Assembly (NCBI GenBank): GCA_008360955.1
Contig: LUCM01005771.1
Coordinates: forward strand, 84,482-148,481
Direction of reading: 5' to 3'
DNA from: Fasciolopsis buskii
Lineage: Eukaryota > Platyhelminthes > Trematoda > Plagiorchiida > Fasciolidae
DNA: 64,000 bases
This document shows positions 21,287-32,224 of the stretch, one piece after another (position 1 is the first letter of the stretch; every line of letters starts with the position of its first letter). The notes beneath the pieces are model-generated. The model saw nothing but the letters and a program-made list of their open reading frames with translations. It had not been told where the DNA came from and ran no database searches. The position numbers and the translations under genes were made by a program.

Positions 21287-23739
21287 CTGCAGGAAATGGC
21301 CAACAAATTTACGCAACCATGGGGTATATGCAAAGGGCATTCACGTAAAATTTAACCGCAGTAAACAGCATGCTACTTTTTTCAAATATAACAATGAAGA
21401 ACATAATCTCTTCTAAATAACCGGATGTATGAACTGAATGCCGTTCGTGCAAAAGATTGATGTGCGTATATTCCACTAGCGCACAGTATAATTATATTAC
21501 GTGCTTTATTGTGCTATCAATTCACACTACATATCTGGCGGAACTTGGAGCGTTTAAATGTTATTCAAGTCTGTCTAGAAGACAGTGCGAGAAATTTTGT
21601 TAATAATCTGTGAAAGGATTAGAGAAAAAACTTCCGTTGTGAAATTTTAATACAAATTTAAGTAAATTTGTGGTCATTGTTGGACAGGATTGATTTCCTC
21701 AACGAAAAACGTGCTCCTGGTATAGTTTATTCTTTTATTATTGCATAAATGGTAATCACAAAATTTTAAATCGATACATTGTTTGAAATCAGTCCCAAAT
21801 CCTCCACATTCTGGCACCAACGATTTTACTGTTGCTCACTTACTGCTTCACTGTCATAGTAACAGTGTTAGTGGCTAACGCGCGGCGCTCAAATGACCTC
21901 GACGCGTGGTCAAATTTGATGGAAATCAAAATTCTTCATAAACGAAGATTTGTCTGGCCTCGATCGACCGTTTGACGCACAGTACCCTAATTAACAAACA
22001 GTTTCATTCAATTTATAGATACATGCGCAATCGTGAGTAGATTACACAATCAAATAAGTGTTTTTGCTGGACAATCGAGGTTATCATTCGTGAACTTAAA
22101 CTAGGGTGCATCTTATGACCCTTCCAAAACCGTTTGTGAAAGTTTCTTGTTCCATTTGGGTCTAATTTTTCATGTCCAGACAGGTTTACCTAGAAAACTA
22201 AGCTGGCCCATGTTTAAGTGGTCTTATTAAAGTCTGCAGGCACAGATAAGAAGGGAAACTCGTACATGAATTCATGCTATTTGCTTATGCTTCTATACCC
22301 CTTGTAAGTACTATAACCTCAAGGATATTAACAGTGAAAAGTTTTTGTGCTTCACCATCCACGACACCTGCAAAGCTAGCAGTTAGTTCGGAAACAGAAA
22401 AAGGGTTTAAAAATAGTGGTGAGTGGATAACACCAGAATCGAGTTGAGCAAAACACGTCAGCAGACCATTTGCATAGTGCTAGACAGCCAACCACAAACT
22501 CTGCTGACAACGTCAGTACAACTTTTCAGTGGGCACAAAAATGCACCACACATGGCATCTTTTTTCGACACACACCGAACCTCTGTGCTTTCGTATATAC
22601 ATGTTGCAAACGAAGTTCATCTAGTTTATAAATCAGTGGAAACTTTCAAGTTCTATGCTTCTAAGAATAATCAGAATTTCAAAAATGCAAACGACTTTTC
22701 AACTTACGATAGTCGATAGTTGGCTGCATGATATGTCGGCCAAGAGGCGAATGCTTCTTAAATATAGTGCTGGGGAAGATAGTATTTCTTAGACTGCCAT
22801 TTGTCCTACGGCTGAATTGCCCAAAATCAGATAACATGTCACGTGTCCTCTAGTTAATCTCTCTCGTTCTGGTGAAACTAGAGCGAATGCTAGCATATCA
22901 GATTACGCAGAGATCTCCCTGTATATTGTCTTGTTTGTTTAACCCTTCATCCCAGTGAGGAATCAACAAAGTGGTTCGTCAACACCTTCCATTTCTATAG
23001 AAATACGACCTGATTCTGAGTCGATTTTTGACCGACGTGACCGATAAACTGGAACACTGTTCGTTTGCCTACGGAAAATAGTGATAAATTGGCATCGAAT
23101 TTTACCTTAGAACGCCATGCAGTATTGAAACAACAGTGGCGGAGGTTCTGATCATCCCAATCCTCTTGCTACGTTCGCCGGTAATCTGTGCATAAACATT
23201 TTTCCCGGGAATAGAGGTGTGGTTAACAGTACCCTTTCAGTTGAATGAGTTTCTGCCGATGTTAAGATCTGTGACAGCAAATTTCACATTCTAACACCCT
23301 ACTAAGTACCACTACATCACCCTACAGTTCTACTAACTATCCGTTTAGACTTAATGGTATTATTATACGGTTTTTTATCGTTTTGAGTCCAGCTATAATA
23401 TGGCGATAACACTAGTACTTTAAATTCCTCTGCCCATTTACTCCATAAATCTGCCTTAATTCAGTTTAAAAACGCCCTTGTTATCCCGAACGATAGAATG
23501 CCAGCACAAATTCCTCGATCGCAGTCAAATAAAGGTGGACAAAATGTCATAGAAATAGCAAGTAGGCGAGTTATTGTGAAGTTGCAGTTGATTCGCTTTA
23601 TTACAAACCTTTACAAGGGCGAAAGAGATAATCACGATGTAGGGAAAAACAAACAGTTAGCGTACAATGGACCGGGTTGAATTGCAGGAGATAATTTCAG
23701 TCTGCTAATATGCCAAAGATGAGCTAGTCACAGTGATAA
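21287..23739. other. No supportable gene
   Basis: AT-rich intergenic or intronic sequence. No exon with two good splice sites and no repeat recurring elsewhere in the window was found. Confidence 0.4.
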
Positions 23740-23945
23740 AGGCGTTTATCAATTATGGGTCCGTTAAATAAAAGAGTAACGGACGCCCAAACAAGGAACC
23801 GCGCGCAGTCCTCGTTGGGACCAGGCTGGCAGACGATGGACCAAAGACAGACCACTCCATGATATAGCTTTGGGCCATTGGGTTCATGTGAAGCTGCTCC
23901 ATGGAGTGCAGAAAATCTGCGCACTGGAATTGCGTAAATTTTTCT
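23740..23945 (-). CDS. Candidate coding or element-derived segment, unassigned
   Basis: Two - strand frames are open across this stretch. One reads HSMEQLHMNPMAQSYIMEWS..., the other LHGAASHEPNGPKLYHGVVC then DCARFLVWASVTLLFNGP. GC content is higher than in the flanks. Neither frame has a clean acceptor-donor pair, and element-derived sequence is as likely as a host exon. Confidence 0.25.
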
Positions 23946-25237
23946 ACCAAAAAACCGCTTTTTGTTGTTCTATTCTTTATTCACATTTTATATTATCCAC
24001 CCCACCCCCATTAAGCCATTAGTCTACTGAATTTGGTCTTATGCGAACTACTTATGTAGCCGGAGGAATATGCATAACTATTTCCGTACATTCGGGTTCC
24101 TTTAGGAAATTGATGAAAGCAAAAATATGCATCTACGCCGGACATCTTGAAGGTCATTGTTTCGTGTGATCTCAGTTCCCCGCAAACATTCAATTTAATG
24201 CTCTAGAATAAAAAGGATGCAATTATGGACTCAAAATTCAATCTACTAAGCGAAATTATGGTTCATTACGAAATTCATTGATTGCTCATGTGGTGAGTGG
24301 GCTGGAAGCAAAGGGTTTGTAGCGTTGGGACTCAACGGTGACTGGTTCCTGTGATTGCAAAACAATTGTCATCTCGCCTAAGTTCATTGTTTACAGTTAG
24401 TTCGAAAATGCTCATCAGTAGATGAGTTAGCCAATTCATGCGAACTAAACTTCCCACATTATACTGATAAAAAACTTCAAATACGACTAGCTCTACGGGC
24501 TTGAAGAAATTAATTATTGCTCTTCTTTATTGTTACAGCAGACTGATCTAATTCGGCAGGCATAAATTTTTTCAGTAAGAAATGACGCAGACAATACTGA
24601 TTGACAGGATGTTCCGCTCATATCTACTACGTGACTGTCATTCTCAAAGGTGGTAAACGCGACTCAAAACAGCAATATTTTCTTTTCACTAAAAAGACCT
24701 GTGACTACTGCAGCTGATTATCAGCTAACGGTTAAAATGTAAACATTTTAAACCCATTTCTCCATTCCCAATACCACTCTGTTTATGATGTTGATCTCGA
24801 CAACCCCGCCCTAAGGCCGACATTGCGGAACCGTTCTAGCACCATTATGCACATTCCTGTCAGCCAGTCGGATATAAGTCACGCCGGCTGCTCAAAGCCA
24901 ATACTTGGCGGTGCAAACCGACATTAAAACCCGCAATGATATTTTGCTTGGTTCTCATAAAATAAATGTGTTATAAAAATGTAATTAAAAAAACAAAGTT
25001 CAATCTCACCGGTGAAATTTTCCTCTCAGATTTTTCGAGTATTTTCTTCTGCACTCTGTTGTTCAATTAGGCGTTTATTCTGCCTTCTAGAACTTTCTGC
25101 TTGGCAAAACAAAATTGTGCACACTGTTGGGTTTGCTCTGAACCTTGAAGTTTTACCCGCACTAGGTACGAAGTTTGCTAGTAAATGTACTTGTTAGTCT
25201 AACGTTAATAAATAGAAATTTCAAAACTCGTTTTGCA
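23946..25237. other. No supportable gene
   Basis: AT-rich sequence with only short frames and no recurrent repeat noticed. Confidence 0.4.
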
Positions 25238-25258
25238 ATATATATATATATATATATA
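25238..25258. repeat. (TA)n tract bounding Penelope-like copy 1
   Basis: A TA run immediately left of the first Penelope-like coding sequence. Comparable TA tracts follow copy 1 (about 26095-26108 and 26153-26170) and copy 2 (about 26505-26529). Confidence 0.85.
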
Positions 25259-26171
25259 CTAATTATGAGGCATCCAAAGGGGAGCGTAGAGACAACCGTC
25301 TACAAAAACGGACCGGATACTCAATTTCAAAAGCAACCATCCAACCTACCACTTAAAGAGTTGTGTGCGTGCCGTGTTCCATCGAGCCGACACACACTGC
25401 AGTACACAGCACCTACGGAAACAAGAGCAATCTAGGTTGTTCACGTTATTTGCGGTCAATGGATATCCAAATTCTTTCATCAACGCCTGTATTCGCAGAA
25501 AGCAGAAGGCAAACACTAAGAGGACCAGATCGATTATGGTACTTCCATACATACGGGGAGTATCCGAAGCGATCGAACGCATCCTACGTCCACTAGATAT
25601 CACAATCGCCCACAAACCGACCGGCACCCTGAGATCTATTCTATTCAACGGAAAAGATCGCGTCGACCAGCACGACCAGTCAGGGGTAGTTTATGCCATT
25701 CCGTGCCTCGGATTTGACAAACAATATGTTGGTGAGACAAGCAAATAATTACGCACACGCTTGCACGAACATAGNNNNNNNNNNNNNNNNNNNNNNAGGT
25801 CAACATCAACAACGCAAAGGTAGTCAGCCGGGCAAACAGAAAGGGGGAGCGACTGATTCTTGAAGCCCTCCACTCGAATAACTCGTTCAATCGGCACGTC
25901 GAGAGTGACAAACATTACGTCATCTTAACAAGACCCAGATGCAGGATAGAGAGACAAACAGACGGACAGTGCACAAAACCGAACGGAACTAGCGATCCCA
26001 TTCAATCACTCAATCACGTTTGACAACGAGTCCTAGTTTGGATCGAAACGTCACGATAAACGTATTAACTCAGTGCACGCTTACTCACCTCTACTATATA
26101 TATATATTCTCAACTCTAAAAATATGCAACCTGAGCTGCAGATATTTTCATTCATATATATAATATATATC
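25259..26171 (+). mobile_element. Penelope-like element, 5'-truncated copy 1 (RT end plus GIY-YIG endonuclease)
   Basis: The coding part starts near 25264 with RT-terminal sequence (GSVETTVYK), shifts frame near 25350, and continues through AVNGYPNSFINACIRRKQKA, then MVLPYIRGVSEAIERILRPL and AHKPTGTLRSIL. This is the typical thumb and linker of Penelope-type reverse transcriptases. The GIY-YIG endonuclease follows: GVVYAIPC at 25686, YVGETSK near 25728, an in-frame TAA at 25746 where a Gln codon is expected, RTRLHEH, a 22-base gap (25775-25796), then VNINNAKVVSRANRKGERLI and LEALHS to a TGA near 26023. The 3' tail carries a hammerhead-like stem (26021-26065). The copy is dead because of a frameshift and a nonsense codon. 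Confidence 0.8.
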
Positions 26172-26530
26172 GGCACGAGGCCATGAGGTCAACATCAACA
26201 ACGCAAAGGTAGTCAGCCGGGCAAACAGAAATGGAGAGCGACTGATTCTCGAAGCCCTCCACTCGAATAGGTCATTCAATCGGCATGTCGAGATTAACAT
26301 TAACAAGACTCATGATGCAGAATGGAGACAAACAGACGGACAGTGCACAAAAACGTGCGGAACTAGCGATCCCATTCACTCACTCATTCAAGTATGGCAA
26401 GTCCTAGTTTGGATCGAAACACCACAATAAACGTTATAACTCAGTATGCGCCTTCTCACCTCTAAAATACGCAACCTGAGCTGCAGACACTTTTATTCAT
26501 CAATTATATATATATATATATATATATAAT
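26172..26530 (+). mobile_element. Penelope-like element, copy 2 (3' tail only)
   Basis: Starting at about 26172 this repeats the last roughly 370 bp of copy 1 with an offset of about 389 bp: the VNINNAKVVSRANR coding end, the cctagtttggatcgaaac tail, the aacctgagctgcagatatt-type segment and a closing TA tract. Substitutions are frequent enough that this is a separate old copy, not an assembly echo. Head-to-tail partial copies are characteristic of Penelope-like elements, in which repeats of this kind are called pseudo-LTRs. Confidence 0.78.
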
Positions 26531-27287
26531 GTCCAGTGTTTAGTCACAAAATTTTTGCGGGTGGTAGAATTTTAATACGTTATCGACATCTTTTAGTGCT
26601 AAAATCCATTATCTCTATCGAATAAATTGGCTTTGTTTCTTAGAAATTACTCGGTCTTCCAGCTACCGTTATTGGCCAAACAAGCTAAGCGGAAAATTTT
26701 GACGTTCGACCGGAGTATATTTCGTAAAGCAAAATACTGTTAGCGATACAATGTTACGCGTGCACAAGGGCAATTCTAGAAACTCCGCATTGTGTCGTAA
26801 CAAGCGGTCACCTTCTGCATCCTGTTTGGCCAGTCAGCCAAAAATCAGCTGCGATTTGAACGACTGCATCCACATATTGTTGTTGCTCTTTTTGACTACA
26901 AACAAATAACGCGGAATATCTTCGTAAGAGTATTTCTGAAGTTAACCAGGTAGCGTTAGTGACAACAGCATACTTGCGCGAGCCAGAACCGGGCGCATGC
27001 AAACAAGAAATACTTATTACGAATAAAATTGCACCCAACAACGTCCCTGACATGTGTGAAAAGTTACTCTCCCTTACGTGCATCTGTGAATTACTTTAGG
27101 TACGGTGATTCCTATACACTGCGACTTCAAGAACAAATCGGACTGCTTATCAGAACCGAGAAGTAAAGTAGGATTTTCGCGACGATAGGTGGTAAATTCG
27201 GCAACTAGTAACTACTGCACTGGGTACACCAATAAAGGCCAAAAAACAATTTAAAGAATTCACCAGACGGTTAACAAACAGTGGATA
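26531..27287. other. No supportable gene
   Basis: Short frames only. A - strand frame near 26808-27083 has no recognisable features. Confidence 0.4.
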
Positions 27288-27480
27288 GCCTGCCCGGCAG
27301 CGTAGTGGCTAAGGTGTTCGGAGCAGAATCGTTCGTCCCGAGTTCGCATCCCAGTTCGGGCGCGGTGGAAATGCACTGCTGATGATTTTCAACAAGGATG
27401 AAATAGCGGTACAGTGCTTCCATGATTTCTTAATGGTCAGCTGAGCGATGATAGCACACAGTGAATTATTTCATGATAAC
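27288..27480 (+). mobile_element. SINE family A, copy 2
   Basis: The tRNA-like head (gcccggcagcgtagtggctaa) and B box (gagttcgcatccc) are followed by the shared body ggtggaaatgcactgctgatg, the cagtgcttccatg segment and the end gtgaattatttcatg. It is the closest relative of the copy at 291-480. Confidence 0.78.
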
Positions 27481-28429
27481 AGGTGATAGTTGACGAGAAT
27501 GGTGGTAAATATCACACACTTAAACACGAATCCCTTTGAAATTATAGCAGTGTCTAGTAACTGCTGGTATTTGCTTATGACAAAAATGTTTAGGATGGTT
27601 GCTCATAACCTAGTGATCAATTCTTTTATGTACATGCTACCATATATACGGTATCCTAAACATGCTACCATGAATTGTGTGGGCATACAAATTTGATGCT
27701 CCTTACGGTTTGAGTCGTTCTGATTCATTCTTAATTGGAAATGGCTATAGCTATTCACTCTACAATGGAATTCAAAAACCAAAGACAACATATTTGGGGT
27801 CTCCGTAAGCAATCCCAAAACGATGCACTCATGTACTCCGAATGGCTTAAAGTTAGTACTTCTGTCGGTGAAGACGTCCGTCATTTCGAAAGGTTCTAGT
27901 TATGATGTTTGCTAGCGGAAAGATCTCTGACCGACAGTAGAGAATCGTCTTTCCTGAATATCGTGGGAAAGTTATCATTTCCTGTGAACAGTAATGATCA
28001 TCTTCTCAAGCATCTGGTTTTCGAGACATTAGAAATCTTTTGAATCTATACATGCTGCCACTCAACTTCAAATTTCCCAACGGTAATAAAGTCCATCCGT
28101 TTCATCGAAAAAATTTACTGGATATTCGCGCGCTTACTCTTGACAACCTTCGTTTTCAACTTCAGTGGCCAAAACAGATTCAGCCTTACAACCAGTACAT
28201 CTCAGGGAAGTGCTATCAGGAACTTCAAAGAAAACTGTTTTATCCCTTGCCGTACTCCTTAGCATGTACCTGCGGTCTATGACCAAGTTCAGTTCACTTT
28301 GAATAGACGTTAACCTTGCACAAATGTACTCTGGTTGTGGTTACTACCTCATAACATAATCTGCTCAAACAGATCAAATGCAGACAGTAATTTGAAGAAC
28401 TATAAAGAAGAAAGATTTTAAATGCAAAA
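27481..28429. other. No supportable gene
   Basis: Some open frames occur (for example + strand 28040-28282, starting at TTG) without splice sites or family resemblance. Confidence 0.35.
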
Positions 28430-29520
28430 CGTTACTAACAGCAGCACTGAGCCATATCACCCTTTGCCTTCAACCATTGTTAAAGGATTTCGTGGACCAA
28501 AACCCGGTTGTCTAACTGCACCCACAACAGCCAGTCCACTGATTATATCAGTGTCATCGGCGGGCCATCCCGAATCGTCCTCTTACCATTACCTGCCTCG
28601 AAAAACAGGTTAGAACGAGACGTGCATTCTGTGGGCAGGCAAAACACACGTCCCAACCACCTCAACCCATCCTGATTCGGCTTCTGCTCTAAGGACTGTA
28701 CACTAGGTCCCAGTACCATATATCTAACTTCTGAGTTACTTACGAAATTACCCAACATATCCCCTATCAGTACTACAAAGTCAGCGGTGTTCAAACACCA
28801 AAACCCTTCGTATGTTTTCTGCTCGCATTGGCCGTGTTTCGTGAAGATAGAACAATACCGACCTTGCTGCTTACGGCTATACTCGACTTTTGATCGATAA
28901 CCGTATATCAGGCCGGTGCCTAAACATTACCAAATACCAATGGGGCCTTCTGTATGCACGAAGACACTTCATCCAATATACGTCCACCAGGTGAGACAAA
29001 ACAACCGAAGTAACTAAATATGCCCACCTCATCCAGTTGTTCTGTTGCAAAAACAAGGTTCGGCTTTGAACTAATCCAGTCAGTTTGAAGTTGCAAACCC
29101 CATAGCGAGCATATCTATACTACTGTTCAGACGATCGACAAAAACCCACTACCTACTTGAATCTTCACTTAGTAGCACAACACCGTCCTCATATTCTAAT
29201 TCAGACGGATTCCTGTCTAAGCCAATATCAATGCCACTTTTCCCACATGAGAATAGGGTTTATCTCTATAGTCATCTCGGTGACAAAGTTCTAAAGAAAA
29301 GGTGGAGGCGTGCAACCCTGACGAGCACCGCTTCTCGTGGTGTACTCGGGTGAAAGATCACCATATGCACGTACTCGGCTTCGGCTGTTCGCATACAGCG
29401 ATTGAATAAGTGAAATGAATTTTCCTGGCACACCCTTCAACGAGAGGCCAAGCCAAAAATTGCGCGATCGAGTGGGTCGAACGCCGCTTTCAAGTAAAGA
29501 AGAGCAAATTATTGAATCTA
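28430..29520 (-). pseudogene. LINE reverse-transcriptase remnant (reverse)
   Basis: Read on the - strand from about 29520, this shows RT blocks in order with frameshifts: KAAFDPLDRA, then KGVPGKFISLIQSLYANSRS, RAYGDLSPEYTTRSGARQGC and PPFLFNFV (the catalytic-fold region before the active site). The active-site region near 29180 has degenerated from the usual YADD to YEDG (LEYEDGVVLLSEDSS). Last comes DGLRWLGRVFCLPTE with FFEAGNG, the C-terminal Zn-knuckle-adjacent tail of this LINE type, at 28794-28640. The remnants at 62-64 kb are related. It is non-functional. Confidence 0.78.
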
Positions 29521-29900
29521 AGTTACATGCACCTATATTCTAAGACCTTTCGCAAAGCGACAATTTTTGGTCTGTGGGCAACATCACATATGAACGGCCA
29601 TGGTAGAGTATACTTCGCAGATTGCACCCAGTGATCATATTTTCTCACGAACCGAAGGCTATTCAACGATTACTGGCCAATTTGAGTTCAATGGTTATTT
29701 TGCTTCCTAATCACATGCCCACAAGATAGATGAAATTATTAAAAATACAAATAAAGAAAGCGTGATTATTTTAGAAAATTAAATTTTCTTTCTGAATTCT
29801 GAATTGGTTTAAGCGTGGTAAAGCTGAAATCATTCGGTCCGTTGGTCGAAATATTTAGAAATACTAATCCAGATAATTCTACTGCCCTCAATTAACTCAC

Positions 29901-30060
29901 AGGAAAATACATCTGACGCTTCTTTCTTGCTGTTGGTAAAATTCAACGCCAATTCAGAATTGACACAGAAAGTGTAGACTCCCAAGCTGGGCAAGGGGAA
30001 ATTCAGCACCCCCTCCCTGAAGTCACTCATCGGAAATGGTAAATGAACGAACACTTTTAG
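29901..30060 (-). CDS. Candidate internal exon, unassigned - strand gene
   Basis: On the - strand a T-rich acceptor (ttttttaatgtatcag) is followed by 160 nt (53 codons plus one base) and donor gtgagt. It encodes LKVFVHLPFPMSDFREGVLN, then FPLPSLGVYTFCVNSELALN and FTNSKKEASDVFS, entering in phase 0 and leaving in phase 1. It contains one N-glycosylation sequon (NFT). The G-x-Y-x-FC-x-N pattern is reminiscent of the GOLD domain of p24/TMED cargo receptors, but the neighbouring sequence does not follow that family closely. Good splice sites support a real exon; the family is open. Confidence 0.55.
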
Positions 30061-32062
30061 CTGATACATTAAAAAAATACTCTTATATCTTTATATTTCG
30101 GTTATCAATTGTTCTTCTTCTGCCAAATTGCATCCAGGTAACAATATTTGCCACAGGGCTTCACTTATGAAAAATTTCCGAAAGATCGTCCATTGTGCGT
30201 TACCATAATGTAATTTATTGAGGACAAATTATTTCTTCTCGTTTTAGATCACAAAGTTTGAATGAATTCAATTTGGAAATATCACCAATATTATTTACCC
30301 ATTTTACTTGTTCGACGGAATTGTGATGCAAACAACTGAGGCTGTTCCCCCCAGATCCCTTCGGTTCGGTGAAGGTGATACATTTTCCTACGGAAACAAT
30401 CGCAAGTTTGGTCTTCCAAACCATAAGGGTATATATAATTTTAATAATTTTTCTGCCTCATGTTATATTTATCTGAAGCTTTTGTTGAAGCACAATGTAT
30501 TGCTCACGTTATCCGTTTCATGGAATCTTGAGAGTCACAACGTGACATTACTGGAGGAAAAGGAAGAAGGTAATTCTTGACGATGTCTGGCTTGTCATGA
30601 ACCGAATGATGTTATCGTTAACCCTAGAAATGGATGAGAGATGGGTACCTAAATATTTGGTTGAGTATGACAGAAACATTTGAAGTTCTGGCAACAATAA
30701 ACCCATAGAAACTTTAATTCAGATCAAGCTATTGGAAATGTAAATGAAACAGTGCGGACTTTCTGCAATGTACTCGCCCAGTCTTGGAGAATGCAACACC
30801 AAGATTTTATGTTGCCTATAAACGAGTGCACGGGCATACCCTGAAGGTATCGACATTCAACCCACACGTTTAACGTCATGTGGATTCGGGTCGCCTGCAG
30901 AAAAACAAGTTGTTGCTAGTCCTTCTAACATACCGCTTTCCGCTAAGTGCACTGGGGAACAAAGAACATTTCATGAAGATCTTTCTAAAATGAGGGAAAG
31001 CTTGCTATGCAGTGCGACCTGAAACCACTAAAATTAGACGATTTAACTCACTCCCGAGCTTTACCGGGAACTCCGTGTTAAATTTTGGTAGTTACATATT
31101 TACCAGTGCGAAATCCATTCGCATTGGTCTGGAACACTTTGTGTGACGGAGAGTGCAAAATAGGTCAAAGGAAAGAATTGCAAGTGCTAAGTTACAGTTA
31201 CCGTCTTTGCCTAAGTAATGACCCTCGCTATTATTTCTTGCCACGATGGCTGTTGGAGACCAGATCATTTGGCTTTCATTTATTTAATTGCCTTTTACTA
31301 ATTTGTTATGTTTTCTGTTACAAACGCAAATTAATAGATGGATTTTTACTTCAAAATCATGGACTCTCCATAATCTTAGAATTAAAGTGTCAAGACGTTG
31401 AACAAGCCGGTAAGAAATGTGAAGCAAAAGAGTTTAAGTTAAGGCTTTGCGATGAACGTTGCTGTTTGGCCTAATGATCCGATTATTAGTCGATCAAATA
31501 CGGCATGTAGTGGTAGATTGTTTCCTTTCCGAAGTTTTGTACTACATTTGTGGTCATTCCTCAGCTAGGCAGTAATAGATTTAGTTTTGCGGTTGAAATC
31601 TACAGCAGTTTATCAAGGTCCGGAAATGACAGTGAATTTCTATTATCAAACTAAACAGGCTGGTTTAAATTGGACTAAAACTGAGTTAGCTAAATTGACG
31701 GATAAGAAGTGCGGCTCTGCACAGCATTATAGCTGAGGCAGCAGCAAGACTTTCCATTAGGTAAACAAAAAGGCACAAAAAGCTTATCACATCCGTTGTT
31801 ATTGCGCTCAAGGAAACGTCAGAGATTGTTTTTTGTCTCAAATGCAAAGACTTTATGCAGGGTTCTCTCTTTTTGAGTGTTTGAAATTGAATAGAGTGAA
31901 GATGCTTCCCAACGATTACATGCAAGTTGTATGCTAGGGTTGGACGAAAATATTGATCGCCTTATGTGCAGTTCCCATGGTACTTCGAGGCTCATTGTAT
32001 TTCACTGAATATTATCTGAAGACAAATACTCCGAATTCTCGCAAATTCTGGTGTTCACTTAC
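30061..32062. other. Probable intron or intergenic sequence
   Basis: Competing short frames around 30215-30580 on both strands do not give a decidable exon. A 129-codon + strand frame at 31085-31474 begins at TTG and has no family resemblance. No repeats were recognised. Confidence 0.35.
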
Positions 32063-32224
32063 TTGATGAGCAACAAAATGTGATCCTACTATAATATGCA
32101 CTATGTTGGCAGCAATCAGTGGAAACTTGTCCAGGGATTCATATCCTTGCATGGCCATGAAGAAGTCATTTGCAAACTCCAGTGAAAAACTCCCCATATC
32201 AGTGCTGAGCAAGAGTTCGGTCTT
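32063..32224 (-). CDS. Candidate internal exon, unassigned - strand gene
   Basis: On the - strand, acceptor gatcttttcag and donor gtaagt bound exactly 162 nt (54 codons, phase 0 in and out). It encodes KTELLLSTDMGSFSLEFAND, then FFMAMQGYESLDKFPLIAAN and IVHIIVGSHFVAHQ. With the exons at 29901-30060 and 21124-21286 it forms a plausible series on one strand: this exon leaves in phase 0, and both others are entered in phase 0. The family is not recognised. Confidence 0.6.

Noticed and set aside
26172..26181. ggcacgagg resembling a cDNA-library adaptor
   Set aside because: It is aligned with the corresponding Penelope coding end and flanked by genomic TA tracts; the match is short and coincidental.
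29901..30060. Firm assignment to the p24/TMED (GOLD) family
   Set aside because: Only a short G-x-Y-x-FC pattern agrees; the flanking residues and the missing coiled-coil and membrane exons do not support it.
30351..30427. Possible + strand exon (SLRFGEGDTFSYGNNRKFGL)
   Set aside because: The acceptor sits in a C-run and the donor (gtatat) is poor; the opposite strand is also open.
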